Shown piece by piece: positions 41,526 through 52,840 of a stretch of DNA of 64,000 nt. The notes under the pieces were generated by a model that saw nothing but the letters and a program-made list of their open reading frames with translations, was not told the origin of the DNA and searched no databases. Both the position numbers and the translations under genes were made by a program. How positions within the stretch are numbered: the stretch's first letter is position 1; each line of letters opens with the position of its first letter. The DNA comes from Metellina segmentata (Eukaryota; Arthropoda; Arachnida; Araneae; Tetragnathidae). The stretch is taken from contig OX375877.1 in assembly GCA_947359465.1 (NCBI GenBank), forward strand, positions 57,757,359-57,821,358. The letters are read 5' to 3'.

Positions 41526-43420
41526 ATTAGTTAGGTATCTTTGATTAACGTCGTACTAGAGCAACACAATAATGTACTATTGACGAGTCAATCCCAAAAT
41601 GAAAGATTCGAAGACAACACCAGATGATTTAAAACCACTTTTAGATGACGAGGCAACACCTGAGCTGGCACCCAACTCTCCAAACTTCCACACCATGCTA
41701 ATGTAAAATAGCCAAGAGCTTGCTTTAAAATTAAATGTCTATTGAGAGGCTCTTTCTATAAAGTTAAATGTACGCAAAGACGCTATTTATTTCGCAGTTG
41801 ATCGTGCTTTCTGTACGTACCTTCACCCTACTGTTAATCCAGTGTAAAACTCTCATCTTCCGATGGTTTGTTTGTTTACATCATGGATGCAGAGATCGTG
41901 GCTCGTGGGTCACACGGGGCCCTCCGATGATTTGCTACCAGCCCTCCGCAACATGTTATTTAAGGATCGTTTTTCTGAATTACGAAAAGCAATACTACAG
42001 CTAGAATTTTTAGCACCCAAATCAGTAGGTACAATTTGAACTCATCAACATGTAGAACGATGAGAACCTGAGTAATACATGTAATGAAAACTATTTAATC
42101 TTTTATGGTTAAGTCGATAAAAACTATTGTAAATCGTTGGTTGCAAGATAATACATTAAAGTACGGTACGTAGGTAGGTATTTAATTAACGTCACACTGG
42201 AGCAACACAAAGGTTTATTGGCGGTAGTCTGATATCAACCATTATGAGCCAAGGTCAAATGACTAGGTCACATCTGGATCTTAGAAATTGAAAATGAAAG
42301 TTTTTCGATCAGTACCTATTGGATTCTGTCCCAAAAGTGTCGATAAACACATATTGAGGTAACCTCGGTATATGTATCCTGCGAGTACACTTGGCTAACA
42401 TCAGGAAGTAAAATTTTTTAATTTTCGTCTTATTCGTTTGCATGCACAAAAAATCCTTCTCCATATTAGTTTCCCTCCCTTAGGGGATTTATTATTGGTG
42501 TGGAAGTTAGGAGAGTGATGTGCCAGCTCAGGTGTTGCTTCGTCATCTGACCGTGGATCAAAATTACGAGATGTTCTTCTCGCATCTTTCCCTAAAGGGA
42601 TTGATCTTGGACCTTCTTCAATAGCGAGTTGTGTTGCTCTTGTACGACGTTAATTCAAAATTATCAATTGCCCTTTGGGGATTGATCTTGGACCATCCTC
42701 AATAGCCCGTTGTGTTCCTCTAGTACGACGTCGATTAACCAAATTACCGTAAAAAGGTAATAATGTAGTTAGGTATTTTAATTAACGTCCCACTGGAGCA
42801 ACACAACAGGATATTGACGACGGCCCGATATCAACCTTTAAGAGAACGATCCGAAGACAACATATGTAATTTTGAACCACAATAAGATAACACTTGAGCT
42901 GACACCCCACCACCTCACCTAACTTCCACACCATGTAAACATGAGCTCATTTGAGGTCACGACAGACTTAACGTGCACCAGCCCCTTTGTACACGGCGGT
43001 TTATTGCTGGATTCGAACTCCCGAACCTCCAATCGGTAATGGTAATGGTAATTTAAGTTAACGTCGTACTAGTGCAACACAACGGGCTATTGACGACGGT
43101 CCGGAATCAGTCCCTTAAGGGTAATGGTAATGGTAATTTTAGTTAACGTCGTACTAGAGCAACACAACGGGCTACTGACGACGGTCCGGAATCAGTCCCT
43201 CAAGGGAAAGATTCGAGGACAACACCTCGTAATTTTGAACCACGGTCAGATGACGAAGCAACACCTGAGCTGGCACCCCACTCTCCAAACTTCCACGCCA
43301 ACCCAACGCCATAAGACTAATAATTGATTATAATATGAATGAAAAGTTATTTTTAAAGTTATTTTTTCACTGTGAGTTTTTTTTTATTATTGGAAGAGCA
43401 TCGGACTTCCGATTGGAGGT
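41526..43420. mobile_element. cluster of SINE fragments in both orientations
   Basis: At least five body copies: 41526-41701 (-), 42174-42285 (-), 42481-42735 (+, with an internal partial duplication of the 'ggattgatcttggacc' end), 42770-43035 (-, including a tRNA-like head complement 'ggattcgaactcccgaacc') and 43040-43310 (-, with a second copy of the tail at 43040-43140). Shared motifs are 'agcaacacaacggg', 'acctgagctggcaccc' and the TTACC-type tail. At 43392-43420 a second tRNA-like head ('agagcatcggacttccgatt') is cut off by the next SINE. Confidence 0.75.
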
Positions 43421-43760
43421 GCCGACCAACCGGTATAGTGGTTAAGGTGTTAGCCTCTAGATCGGAAGGTTCCTGGTTCGAATCCGGGTCCGGGCATGGA
43501 TGTTTGTAAACGTATGGTGTAGAGGCGGCTGGTGCACCTTAAATCTGTCGTGGCCGAAAGTCCTCACGTTGGGTTGGCGTGGAAGTTTGGAGAGTGGGGT
43601 GTCAGCTGAAGTGTTGCTTCTTTATCTGACCGTGGTTTAAAATAACGAGGTGTTCTCCTCGGATCTTTCTCTTAAGGGACTGATCCCGGCCGTCGTCAAT
43701 AGCCCGTTGTGTTGCTCTAGTACGACGTTAACTAAACATTACTAATTACTAATTACTCGT
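43421..43760 (+). mobile_element. near full-length tRNA-headed SINE
   Basis: Head 43421-43499 with A box 'ggtatagtggttaagg' and a perfect B box 'ggttcgaatcc'. The body follows ('ggctggtgcaccttaaatct', 'gttgcttctttatctgaccg', 'cgaggtgttctcctcggatc', 'gttgtgttgctctagtacga'), with a tail of 'actaaacattactaattact'. It is the best reference copy in the window. A second body-only copy follows at about 43761-43882. Confidence 0.8.
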
Positions 43761-43890
43761 TATCTGACCGTGGTTCAAAATTACGAGGTGTTGTCTTCGA
43801 TTCTTTCCCTTAAGGGATTGACCCCGGACAGTCGTCAATAGCCCGTTGTGTTGTTCTAGTAGGACGTTAACTAAAAATTGCCATTTATCT

Positions 43891-44584
43891 GTCTTATGGC
43901 ATACAGTTTATTTGTACTCGTAACCGTAACTTTAGGATTGTTTTGAGTTGACGATGTTGACAGCAACATTAGTCTTGTAGATTTAGCTAACATTTTACCA
44001 AAAATGAGAGCGATAACTAAATTCCTTCTTTTTCAACATTGCATCCAAAGTGATTCGGAAGAAATTATCTGATCTGTTGGTAAAATTTTTTCCAGGTGTG
44101 CTAATTAATACTTGTTGGATATAATTTTCATTGAAATCTAATTTGTCTTATTTAGTACTAAAATAAAACTTTGAAATCTTTTACCTTCATTGCTGCTGTA
44201 TTTAGCTCCCATTTTAGTTTCCTGATAGCGATTTGATTTATGGAAACAATGTTTCATTGTACTAAATTTTGATTATACTGTATTCAAACAAGCATAAAAT
44301 ATAAATAGTTTGAAACATTGAGTTACTAAACACATTGCGTGAAGATTTTTATATTCTCTATGTTGTAACTAGAAATACTTCTCTTTTGTTACATTGAAAA
44401 ATTGAAGTTCGACGATTTTATCTGCGACTATGCTCGTCAAAATATTGGATTTCCTACATTGTGTTTGCATACAGTTCTAACTACTAATATGCTATTTTGT
44501 ACGTGTTATGTATTGATAAATTAATAAATGTTCTGATTTTATAGCGATATTGAGGATTGGTGTTGATTCTGTGACCCTTAAGCA
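43891..44584. other. region upstream of gene B
   Basis: AT-rich sequence without recognised repeats. A splice-acceptor-like 'gttctgattttatag' ends at 44543, and the sequence from there to the ATG at 44585 could be 5-prime untranslated sequence of the first coding exon. An in-frame TAA lies two codons before the ATG. No TATA box can be placed with confidence. Confidence 0.4.
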
Positions 44585-44675
44585 ATGTTGTCGTCAAAGA
44601 AAAAGGATTTAAAATACTTAAGTGATGGTGTAGCAGGAAAGTATGTTAAAAAAGATACCCCACCTGACTTACCTG
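44585..44675 (+). CDS. gene B exon 1
   Basis: ATG to donor GTAAGC, 91 bases. It encodes MLSSKKKDLKYLSDGVAGKY, then VKKDTPPDLP: a Lys-rich start with no signal peptide. One base (G) is left for the next exon, where it completes a Val codon. The upstream stop in the same frame makes this the first possible Met. Confidence 0.7.
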
Positions 44676-44858
44676 GTAAGCTTTCTGTTTTTAAGTTCTG
44701 TCTTATTTTCAACTAATAATGTTCTCATTAAAATATGTAATTTGTACTACCAGGTAAAACATTGACACAACTGATGATACAAATCAATGTAGCTTGTAAG
44801 CTGCTTTCTTGACACTTATCATCGCTGTTGTTTTTTGCCAAGAAAATGTTCAATTTTT

Positions 44859-45170
44859 CTAAGCATTAAAGGGCTTTGTTACAGGTGATTTAGGGGACTT
44901 AATCCGCGGATTCAGAATGTGTTTCAGGTGTTTCTTCTGACTGATGGGCCATAATGTCTTGAACAATATCTTCTGAACAGACGTATCAACATTGCCGAAA
45001 GCTTGAAATGCTTCAGTGTTCATTCCAACATCGATTTCATAGAATGCGTAAATAGGGGAAAGCGCTATCTGCTGCTGATGACGAAAATGGAGCGATGGAT
45101 CCCGCAATATGCAACTGGTCCCATTATCCAGTGATCCAATTAAGTAGAGTGCACTGTATTGCAAACGCAA
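44859..45170 (-). pseudogene. unidentified open frame of 103 codons
   Basis: Minus-strand frame containing LQYSALYLIGSLDNGTSC, then LHFRHQQQIALSPIYAFYEI and NTEAFQAFGNVDTSVQKILF. The composition looks protein-like and not like random AT-rich DNA, but I cannot assign it. It lies in gene B intron 1 on the opposite strand and could be a retrocopied exon or part of a transposon. Confidence 0.35.
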
Positions 45171-45645
45171 ATAACGAGAGGAAAAATTTGCGCTCTGGAA
45201 ATGGGTTTAGATTAGGGGGTTTTTTTTTTTGACAAAAAAAAAAACTGGAAATAATCCAAAACCTGGGAAAGTTTATTACAAACATTACATTTAAGTGTCA
45301 TGTGCAGAAGACGAAACAAGTTTATCTGTAATAATTTGAGCATAGAAAATTTTTAAGCACTATGGGACAATCATTATTGCAATAAAAATTAAACATTTTT
45401 ATTGCTACTCGTAGAGCATATTTGCCAACTTTTATGGATGGATCTGTCTTTTTTACAGATTTTTAATATTTCATTTGAGCAATCGAAATATTTCATTCTC
45501 TGCAACCATCCACTAAATTTTCTATCGGACTTGATAAGTGCAAAGACAAAGAAACAAATAAGTTGATTAAGGAGTTTTATTGCCTTCAGCTGGAAGATTT
45601 ATCTGTGATAATAGAAGGACATGACCATATTGATGTGCTGTGAGT
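45171..45645. other. intronic, decayed repeat material
   Basis: T-rich tract and 'aacctgggaaagttt' type sequence, probably the subterminal part of a decayed hAT-like element. No coding was recognised. Confidence 0.3.
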
Positions 45646-45935
45646 TGAAGTAGGTATTATAAAAGAGGCTGATGGACTTCTAAAATTTGTTAGATTGGGC
45701 AAAATTATACTTTCTATTCTTATTCTGCTCATCCCCCATTACAATGCATAGGTGAGAGAATCTTCAGCCTTGTTAGAAGGAACCAAACTGAATACAGTTC
45801 TCTCATTTCTAAAAAAATGTTGGAAAGTTTGTTGGTGTTGAAGACACGAAACCCCAGACCTTGTTTAAAGCAGAAATTGAATGCAGAATTATTAAAGACC
45901 AAAAAAGCTACTGCAGCTTCATTAAAATTTTTTGC
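45646..45935 (+). pseudogene. hAT transposase C-terminal dimerisation domain remnant
   Basis: The plus strand reads LGKIILSILILLIPHYNA and then, after a stop and frame change, RIFSLVRRNQTEYSSLISKK followed by MLESLLVLKT. The pattern 'ILTIPHSNA-CER-FS-V...S-L....L--LL' is the hAT dimerisation domain. No matching N-terminal part lies next to it. It may be the counterpart of the BED-finger type element at 29064-32547. Confidence 0.7.
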
Positions 45936-46640
45936 AACTTCTCTTCTGGATAGAACTCTAAATGAAACAATTTTGTATATAAAAGTGTTCAGTTTGGTAT
46001 TAAAACACTACTGCTTTGCAAGGTTTCTGCAGTTGATAAAAATGTGAGTTTTTACTTATAGATTTTTAAATGCAAATAATACTAATTATTGTGACATATA
46101 CAGATATTTCTAATACACATAAATTCAGATATTTATGTTGTGTTCTATGGCAAGGGAAGTTTTACATATGCACAGGTTTCAAAGTTGGCAGGTATGTTGG
46201 GTCTCGTTTCTACGAAAACAAATTATTTTGAAAGAAATGAATGTGCCATAGTTCAACATATACTTTTGGCTATAATATACTGAATTTTTAAAAAAATCAA
46301 AGATGGTGAGGTGAACATTTTATTTTATTTTTATTGCCTGAATTTGATTGGATTCACTTATTGGTTAAGTGTCAGGTTCTTTTGGGGATTCTTTTATGTA
46401 AAAGATAATTTTGAATTAGCAAAAAATGAATGTGTTCATAAATATTCAATAATATAATTGTATAGATATAATATTATGACTATCCCTAATTACAAGTCAT
46501 GCTCTACAGTTCTTAGATGTTGGGGTTTCCATACCTTTAAAAATAACATGGAATGACATTTTAAAATCATGGGAGAGTTAAAAACAACATTTCTATGAAA
46601 TTCATTCCTCTTCACATGTCTATTAAAATAGTTATGTGAA
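45936..46640. other. intronic, nothing recognised
   Basis: AT-rich intron 1 of gene B. Confidence 0.35.
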
Positions 46641-46654
46641 TAATCAAATTTGAT

Positions 46655-46730
46655 TATACAATCGAGTCCCGAAAATCTGAGTTGATCGGGACCAACATTA
46701 ACTCGGATTACTGAAAACTCAGATTTCACT
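46655..46730. repeat. possible Tigger/pogo-type terminal repeat
   Basis: 'caatcgagtcccgaaaatct' followed by 'ctcggattactg' resembles the ends of Tigger elements. No opposite end was found within a sensible distance, so it may be a solo or truncated terminus. Confidence 0.3.
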
Positions 46731-47056
46731 GACTACATAATAAAATCTAAGAGAAAAATTCAATTTTATATAAGGATAGAAAAGGCATTAATATCAGAAT
46801 GAAATTCAATATACATGTTCTAAGCTTGTCACAAAATACGGAAATCAAGCTTTGCAGGAAGTTACAATGTATAATCTTCAAGCAACTTATGCCATATTAA
46901 GTATGTTCACTGTAAAATACCTGAAATTAGACATATTAACAATCCCCAACTGTGTCTACTGAATTTATAAATGCTGTTAAGAACTCACAATCAGAAAAAG
47001 GAAAAGGGTTAAGAAAAATTGGTGTGGTATTAACAGAGGTCCTAGCATGCTAAAGC

Positions 47057-49075
47057 AGTGGTCTTCAACCGGTGGTCCGAAAAATCTTCCTCCTTGTTTT
47101 CACCCCCAACTACCGCCACAAGATTCCGGAGTTCTCGGGGTTGCAGAGCGAGCGGGAATGCACGCAATAAGTATAGAAAAGTGTGTGTGGCCATCAAATG
47201 ACCAGTATTATGTCAGTTCTCTTGTAAACGATATGCTAAAAAAATTCATATTTTATCGCACTTGTGCATATTTTTAAATATTGTGTTGTGTAGTTTTGGG
47301 AAACATTTTATCTCTTTCATATAGTTTGAAACCTTCCAAGATGGATAGAAGAAAGTCAAACAGCAATTCTTTTAACCTCCTTTAGTAGAGGCAAGGATAC
47401 TATTCAGAAGAAAATTCTTAATGGTGCAGAAAGCATGCCAAGTGCTTGTGCTTGAAGTTTAGAAGAAACACTGAAAAATAAATGTCATGATACTTCGAAA
47501 GTGCAATACAAACCATAAAGAGAGAAGGAAGCTTGGTTTTATTGTAGCCCTTGGCAGTGAGCTATCACTGTGTGTAATATGTTGCAGAGTTTTTTCAAAT
47601 GGTGCTATGGTACCATCCAAACTGGCTCATCATTTGCAATTGAAGCATAGATTGCATGACTAGATGAAACTTCAGAAAAATTAAAACAATGACGACTAAA
47701 GACTAATTGAAAAGCAAGTTCTAGAGTGGATAATTTAGATGTTTTCGCAATTCAATTTGATGACTCAACTGCCTTGAGTAACTATGCTATCCTATTTGCT
47801 TCGTAAAATGTAGTGAAGCTGAAGACTAAATGGAAGAACTTTTTGTTGCCTTGATATGCTTGGATGAACCGGCTAGTTCAGAGGTATTTAAAACTTTTGA
47901 AGAGTGTTTTCAAGCACAGGGCTTAGACATCAATGCTTTGGTGTGTCACACAGTACTGCAAGCATGACTGGTCGTCCCTCGGGAGTAATGGAGGAAATGA
48001 AGGTACACACCCAGAAGTTTTGTTCACTCACTATAATTCACCTGGATCATCTAGTTACAAAGATTATTTCTACTGACCTAAACACTAATGAATGACACAG
48101 TTAAGATCATTAACAAAATCTGAATTGGAGCTATGAACTCAAGCGAGTTCACAATACTGAGAGTGTGGACATCACCAACATCTATTCCATGCAGAAGATA
48201 GTTATTGAGAGGAACAGGAACAGTCCATGCCCACCATTTGAACTGAGGGAGTAAAAGTAGTTTCAGCATGAGCCGAAATCTGACCTAGTAGAGCCTTTGT
48301 TGAAAGAGGAATGGATGGCTAAGCTTTCATATAAAATGTACCTAATTAATGAACTTAATATGTCTCTTCAGGGATCTTGTATGAATATTTTTACACCAAG
48401 AAATAACAAGTCGCGTACAAGAGGGAAATTATAGAAATGTTTCCAATTTTTGGAATATGCTTTAATGATGCTGACATCAACCAAAAAGTCATATTCAACA
48501 TAACAGGCCGATATTTAAGAGCATTAGCTTAAAACTCTAATAATTTCACTGAAAATGAAAATCCACATATAAGGGTAACTTCTGGATTAATTGTGAAGAT
48601 GTTTTTTGATGAATTTCTGGAAGGTATAAAAATAAGCACACTTGATCCTCATGCAAAAGAAAATCTGAACAAGTTGTCTTCTGATGTCACTATGGGGTCC
48701 AGACATAAAATGCAATCAGTGTCTTAATTTTGGATATCCCTCAATTAAGAATTTCTATCTTAGTTATAAAGCTATCAAATCCTATTTGTGTGAAAAGACT
48801 TTTTCAGCTATGTCAGTAATAAAAACCAAACAAGTTGAATGGATGTTAATGTAACACTTCGTATCTCAGAAACAATGATGCAACCACATGTATCCAATTT
48901 GCTTACAGAGAAGCAGCAGCAGATGTTGCTCTTACCATGAGTTATAGTCTTGTAATACTAGGTTTAATAAATGGAATTCTATGTACATTTGTTTTTATTT
49001 CTGACCTGTAGTTGGTCCGCAAAATATTTCTCCTATTTTCGCCGGGCCCTAGAGGGTAAAAGGTTGAAGAACACT
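47057..49075 (+). mobile_element. hAT element (ZBED5/FAM200-like), broken
   Basis: The inverted ends AGTGGTCTTCAACCGGTGG (47057) and 'ggttgaagaacact' (ending 49075) are bounded by GCTAAAGC / GCTAGAGC, a 7-of-8 target duplication. The plus strand carries a decayed transposase: BED-finger region LCVICCRVFSNGAMVPSKL near 47560-47620, then 'STASMTGRPSGVMEEMK' near 47950-48000, and an 'FWISL...FSAMSVIKTK'-like C-terminal block near 48725-48830. Confidence 0.82.
47340..48950 (+). pseudogene. hAT transposase remnant (ZBED5-like)
   Basis: Motifs in order: BED finger (C-x2-C...H-x4-H, ending HHLQLKH) near 47570-47650; a central segment matching the 'CTDGA.SM.GR..G......' block of this family near 47940-48005; and C-terminal dimerisation residues near 48730-48830. 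Many stops and frame shifts separate them. Proteins of this group also occur as domesticated host genes, but this copy is too damaged for that. Confidence 0.72.
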
Positions 49076-49083
49076 GCTAGAGC

Positions 49084-49926
49084 ATTTATTTCAAGAAAGA
49101 TAAGATTGGTCTAGCAAAAAGAAATAAATTGATAACATCAGCTCAAGCTCTTATTGGAAATAACATTACAGAACCAGAAGAACATATTGAAGAACCAAAG
49201 GGAAAAATTGACAGCAATATTAAGTAAGAATCTTAGGTAGCATATAGTCGAAAAAAATTTCAACAATTGGTTGAGCAAGTAACAAAAGTTGGGGAAAGAT
49301 TCATTCAAAGTAACCTTTCTTTAAAATATCTAGTTAGTTGATCGGTATCTTTTCTGGGAAAAGAGGTTGTTAGCATATAATAGATATTGGAAGTATTTAT
49401 TATGCATACATTGCCAAAATCTACATTTGATAATCATGGACACAATTTGGATATGTAACCTCTATCTTTCTCGAAATTCATCGTAACATAAAGTTTGCAT
49501 GAGTTTTGAATAATTCAAGTTTTGTATTGTGTAAAATTTGTGATTGTTTTACAGTGAAATGAACACACTCAAACATTGTTCATGTACATCTTGAGCTACA
49601 GCATTAATAAATATTGTTACATATTATAAGTTCAGCATTTAGAAGACCACTAAAATAGTAACTCATTGAAAAAAGAGTGTTAATTTAATAGCTTATTCAA
49701 CAAAAATTGTTATTTTATTACTCTTATCAATTGTTATTTGTTATAATAATTTTTCAACCATGTACTAGGATTTTATAATCTACTTCTATGAATTACCCAC
49801 TTTGCCCCATACCATATGTAAAGCTGAAAATTAAGAAATTTTGCAAATGGCCACTGAACTTTTTCATTCAGTGGCCACTTATGAACATTCACATATTTTG
49901 TACAATTAACACAAGTTATATAGATA
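49084..49926. other. intronic, nothing recognised
   Basis: AT-rich intron 1 of gene B between a hAT and a mariner element. Confidence 0.35.
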
Positions 49927-50819
49927 TTGGGTCATCCGGAAAGTTCTGCGCGTTTTCAAATCAAAGCTAGTTTTGTTATTATTTTGTTACCACTGGTAAG
50001 GAGTGACCTTGTTTGAAGCAGATCTTTAAATTCGGTCTTTTCTGCTTACACTGCATAATTATAGCATGTATTGTGACATCATTTTTGTTTCACTGCAGTG
50101 CTAAAAATGAAGAACCAGAAAGTTCATTTCATCATATTATGCTCTTTTATTTTAAGAACGGAAAAATGCTAGTCAGACTGCTTGTAAAATGTGTGCTGTA
50201 TATGGGCATAGTGCTGTTTCTGAGGCCACAGTTCGAAAGTGGTTTGATAAATTGAAGCATGGAAATTTCAGCCTCGAAGATGATGCCCACTCTGGACGGC
50301 TTTCTGTATGTGGGACTTCAAAGGAATTGTTTATTATGAATTGTTGCCACAAAATCAGAACAATAAATTCGGAAAAAACAGTTCTCAAATGGCAATATTA
50401 AAAGCAGAAATCGATGGAAAGCGGCCAGAACTGACCAATTGTTGAAGTGTTTTCTTCCAGCATGACAATGTGCTAGCCCACATTTCACTGAATGTCAGAC
50501 AAAGGCTTATTGAGTATGGCTGAAATGTTTTGTATCACCTCCTCATATTCACCAGACCTTGCCCCTAAGATTTTCACCTCTTCAGGTCACTTCAAAATTC
50601 TCTGAACGCCCTGGTGTTCCAATTCTTTGGCGACTGTCAAATAGCACCTCAACAACTTCTTTACAAATAAGCCTGAAGAATTTTCCAGCTGCCGGAAAGA
50701 TGGCAAAAAGTCATAGAACGGAATTGTGCTTATGTGAATCAGTAAAAAAATTTTATTTTTTTGTGCTGCTTTGTTGAAATTTATCTTAAAAAATGCGCAG
50801 AACTTTCTGGATAACCCAA
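49927..50819 (+). mobile_element. mariner element, internally deleted
   Basis: The inverted ends TTGGGTCATCCGGAAAGTTC (left) and 'gaactttctggataacccaa' (right) are flanked by TA. At 893 bases it is shorter than the usual 1.3 kb. The plus strand keeps the helix-turn-helix region (near 50180-50310: YGHSAVSEATVRKWFDKLKH, then GNFSLEDDAHSGRLSV) and the C-terminal part (QHDNVLAH near 50460; DFHLFRSLQNSLN near 50570-50610; LPERWQKVIERN near 50690-50725). The middle of the catalytic core is missing. Confidence 0.85.
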
Positions 50820-50821
50820 TA

Positions 50822-51414
50822 TTTATATCAAAATAGATTTTCTCACTCCGTGAAATACCAACACTATGGAAATACCTCTGGCACACAAGTACTAATCTTC
50901 ACCCTTATTTCCCAAGATTGCATTGCGTGTTCTCGCTTCAAGCATCTGCGTTTTTTCCCAAAATTCTACTTCTTCCCTTTAAAAAAAAAAAAACATTACG
51001 GGTCCTTGGAAGAAAAGAATCGTAAAATCGGAGGTTCCACCATATAAATTAAATGTTTTTAAGAAAATATGGCAACTGTAGCAAAAATTTTCAGTCTCCA
51101 TTTTCAAGCATTTAGTAGCCATGTGGCGATAGACGACCGTTAATTACCTTTACCATATGCTAAAATTAGTATAAAAACATGAGTTAAACGAACACCACTT
51201 TTGACTACACCTTTTAGCCTTGTTCTCTAGGGTTTTGTCTTATTGCTAAATCTTGTATTCTGTATGTTTCTTGTTATTTGCTCTATGTATGTATATTTCT
51301 GTACTACTAAAACCCACCATTGGAAATAAATAAATATATACATAGATAAATAAAATTAACCATATTTTATTGAATGTTGCACATATTTTTACAACTTTAC
51401 TTTTATTTGTTTAG
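50822..51414. other. end of gene B intron 1
   Basis: AT-rich; branch and polypyrimidine sequence precede the acceptor at 51414. Nothing else was recognised. Confidence 0.4.
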
Positions 51415-51790
51415 TTTTAAATGTTTGGACATCTGTAAATCAGCCACCAACCAAAAAGATAATATCTCTTACCAGAAGGCTGTCTGACAAAAGCTCAAAA
51501 GAAAGCCCCAAAGAAACACGACCAGCCCCTCAACCACTGTCATTGGCCCAAAAATGTGCCAAAGCCTCGCAAAGTCAAACATCTACAGTCTCCAAAGTGA
51601 ATCCTCAGAGTGTTCCTGCAAGTCCCAATATAGGACCCCTACAGCGTCCTTTGCCCGTTCTCCAGCCAAATCCAACTGTGACTATTGGTGCTCAGAGAGG
51701 CTTACAGAGTCCAGCAAGCAGTCCTGTTCTCAACAATTCCCCATTTTCTCAAAGAGTCCCTTCAGTTATTAGATTCGATACTTCATCTAG
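51415..51790 (+). CDS. gene B exon 2
   Basis: 376 bases between acceptor 'tttatttgtttag' and donor GTAATT. It encodes LNVWTSVNQPPTKKIISLTR, then a Lys/Ser-rich stretch and a low-complexity Ser/Pro/Gln region (for example NPQSVPASPNIGPLQRPLP). Two bases (AG) remain, completing an Arg codon with exon 3. The first block looks conserved in character; the rest looks disordered. No named domain. Confidence 0.75.
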
Positions 51791-52551
51791 GTAATTGTGC
51801 TGTGAATATTTTTTGCTCCTTGTTTTGACTTGTGTTATTTATTCTGTTCTTACTGAACAGAATGACATAAAAATATGAGGACTCAAGCTGGTTGTTTACT
51901 GTTGTGTTGAATGGATTTCTGTAAATTATTGAGTAATGATCATTTTATAGTGTCTAAGCTCTTCTATGAATTCAACACCCCCACAAATGGCAGATGGGAA
52001 AAGTTAATTTACTGCATTTTTAAAGAAGTGTCGAGCTTTGTGTTTAGTGACCAGATTAAGGGTTTTTTTCTAAACTGGGCACTTGATTGTCAAATTACAG
52101 CTGTCTAATGTTTTAATTGCATCTGCTTACACTGAAAGCAAACAATTTCAGTTTCATCTTCCTTATTTATAGCAATTTAAAATGCAATTCAGTTAGAAAG
52201 TGTGTTGTGCAATTTCTGGAATGTTCCAAGTAGCATATGAGTCATTGATTGCATTCATCTGTTTTGCAACATGAGTAAGGGCTTTATACAACATTGAAAC
52301 AAAATTAAAATACTGAAGCAAAAAGATTATGTGGGATAAATTTTAGTTCATATAAATCCCCTAAGCTTCTTAAGAACAAAGTGGAACCTCTTCATCTTAT
52401 TATCATAGCCAACAGTCTTGTACTGTACATCACAATAAACTTGTTCCCATCTTAATTGTTTCTTAGCACTTGATCACCTATTTTAGCACACTTGTTGAAT
52501 CAGCTCCTACATTAATCTATTGACATGACTCAGGCTTTTTATTAATGTATC

Positions 52552-52700
52552 TGTAATTTATAACTTTAATACTGTATCTTATCACTTTAACTACTACTAT
52601 AACTAAGCTTTGTAATTTATAACTTTAATACTGTATCTTATCACTTTAACTACTACTATAACTAAGCTTTGTAATTTATCACTTTAACTATCAACTAAGA
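52552..52700. repeat. 59-base tandem repeat, about 2.5 units
   Basis: The unit starting 'tgtaatttataactttaata' occurs at 52552 and 52611, with a partial, variant third unit at 52670. The first two units are essentially identical, so the duplication is recent. Located in gene B intron 2. Confidence 0.9.
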
Positions 52701-52840
52701 TGGGAATATCCCATTTGTAGCCTCACGGTAAAACATTTTTATAACTTTGTTGATACAGACACTGGGTGTCATACCCAAACTGTTGAGTGTGGGGTAGTGC
52801 AATATGATGTAATAAATGCCATAGAGACACTTTAGACTTA

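Noticed and set aside
43421..43499. Possible functional tRNA gene
   Set aside because: A and B boxes are good, but there is no proper acceptor stem, the sequence continues into a repeated SINE body, and another copy exists at 1921.
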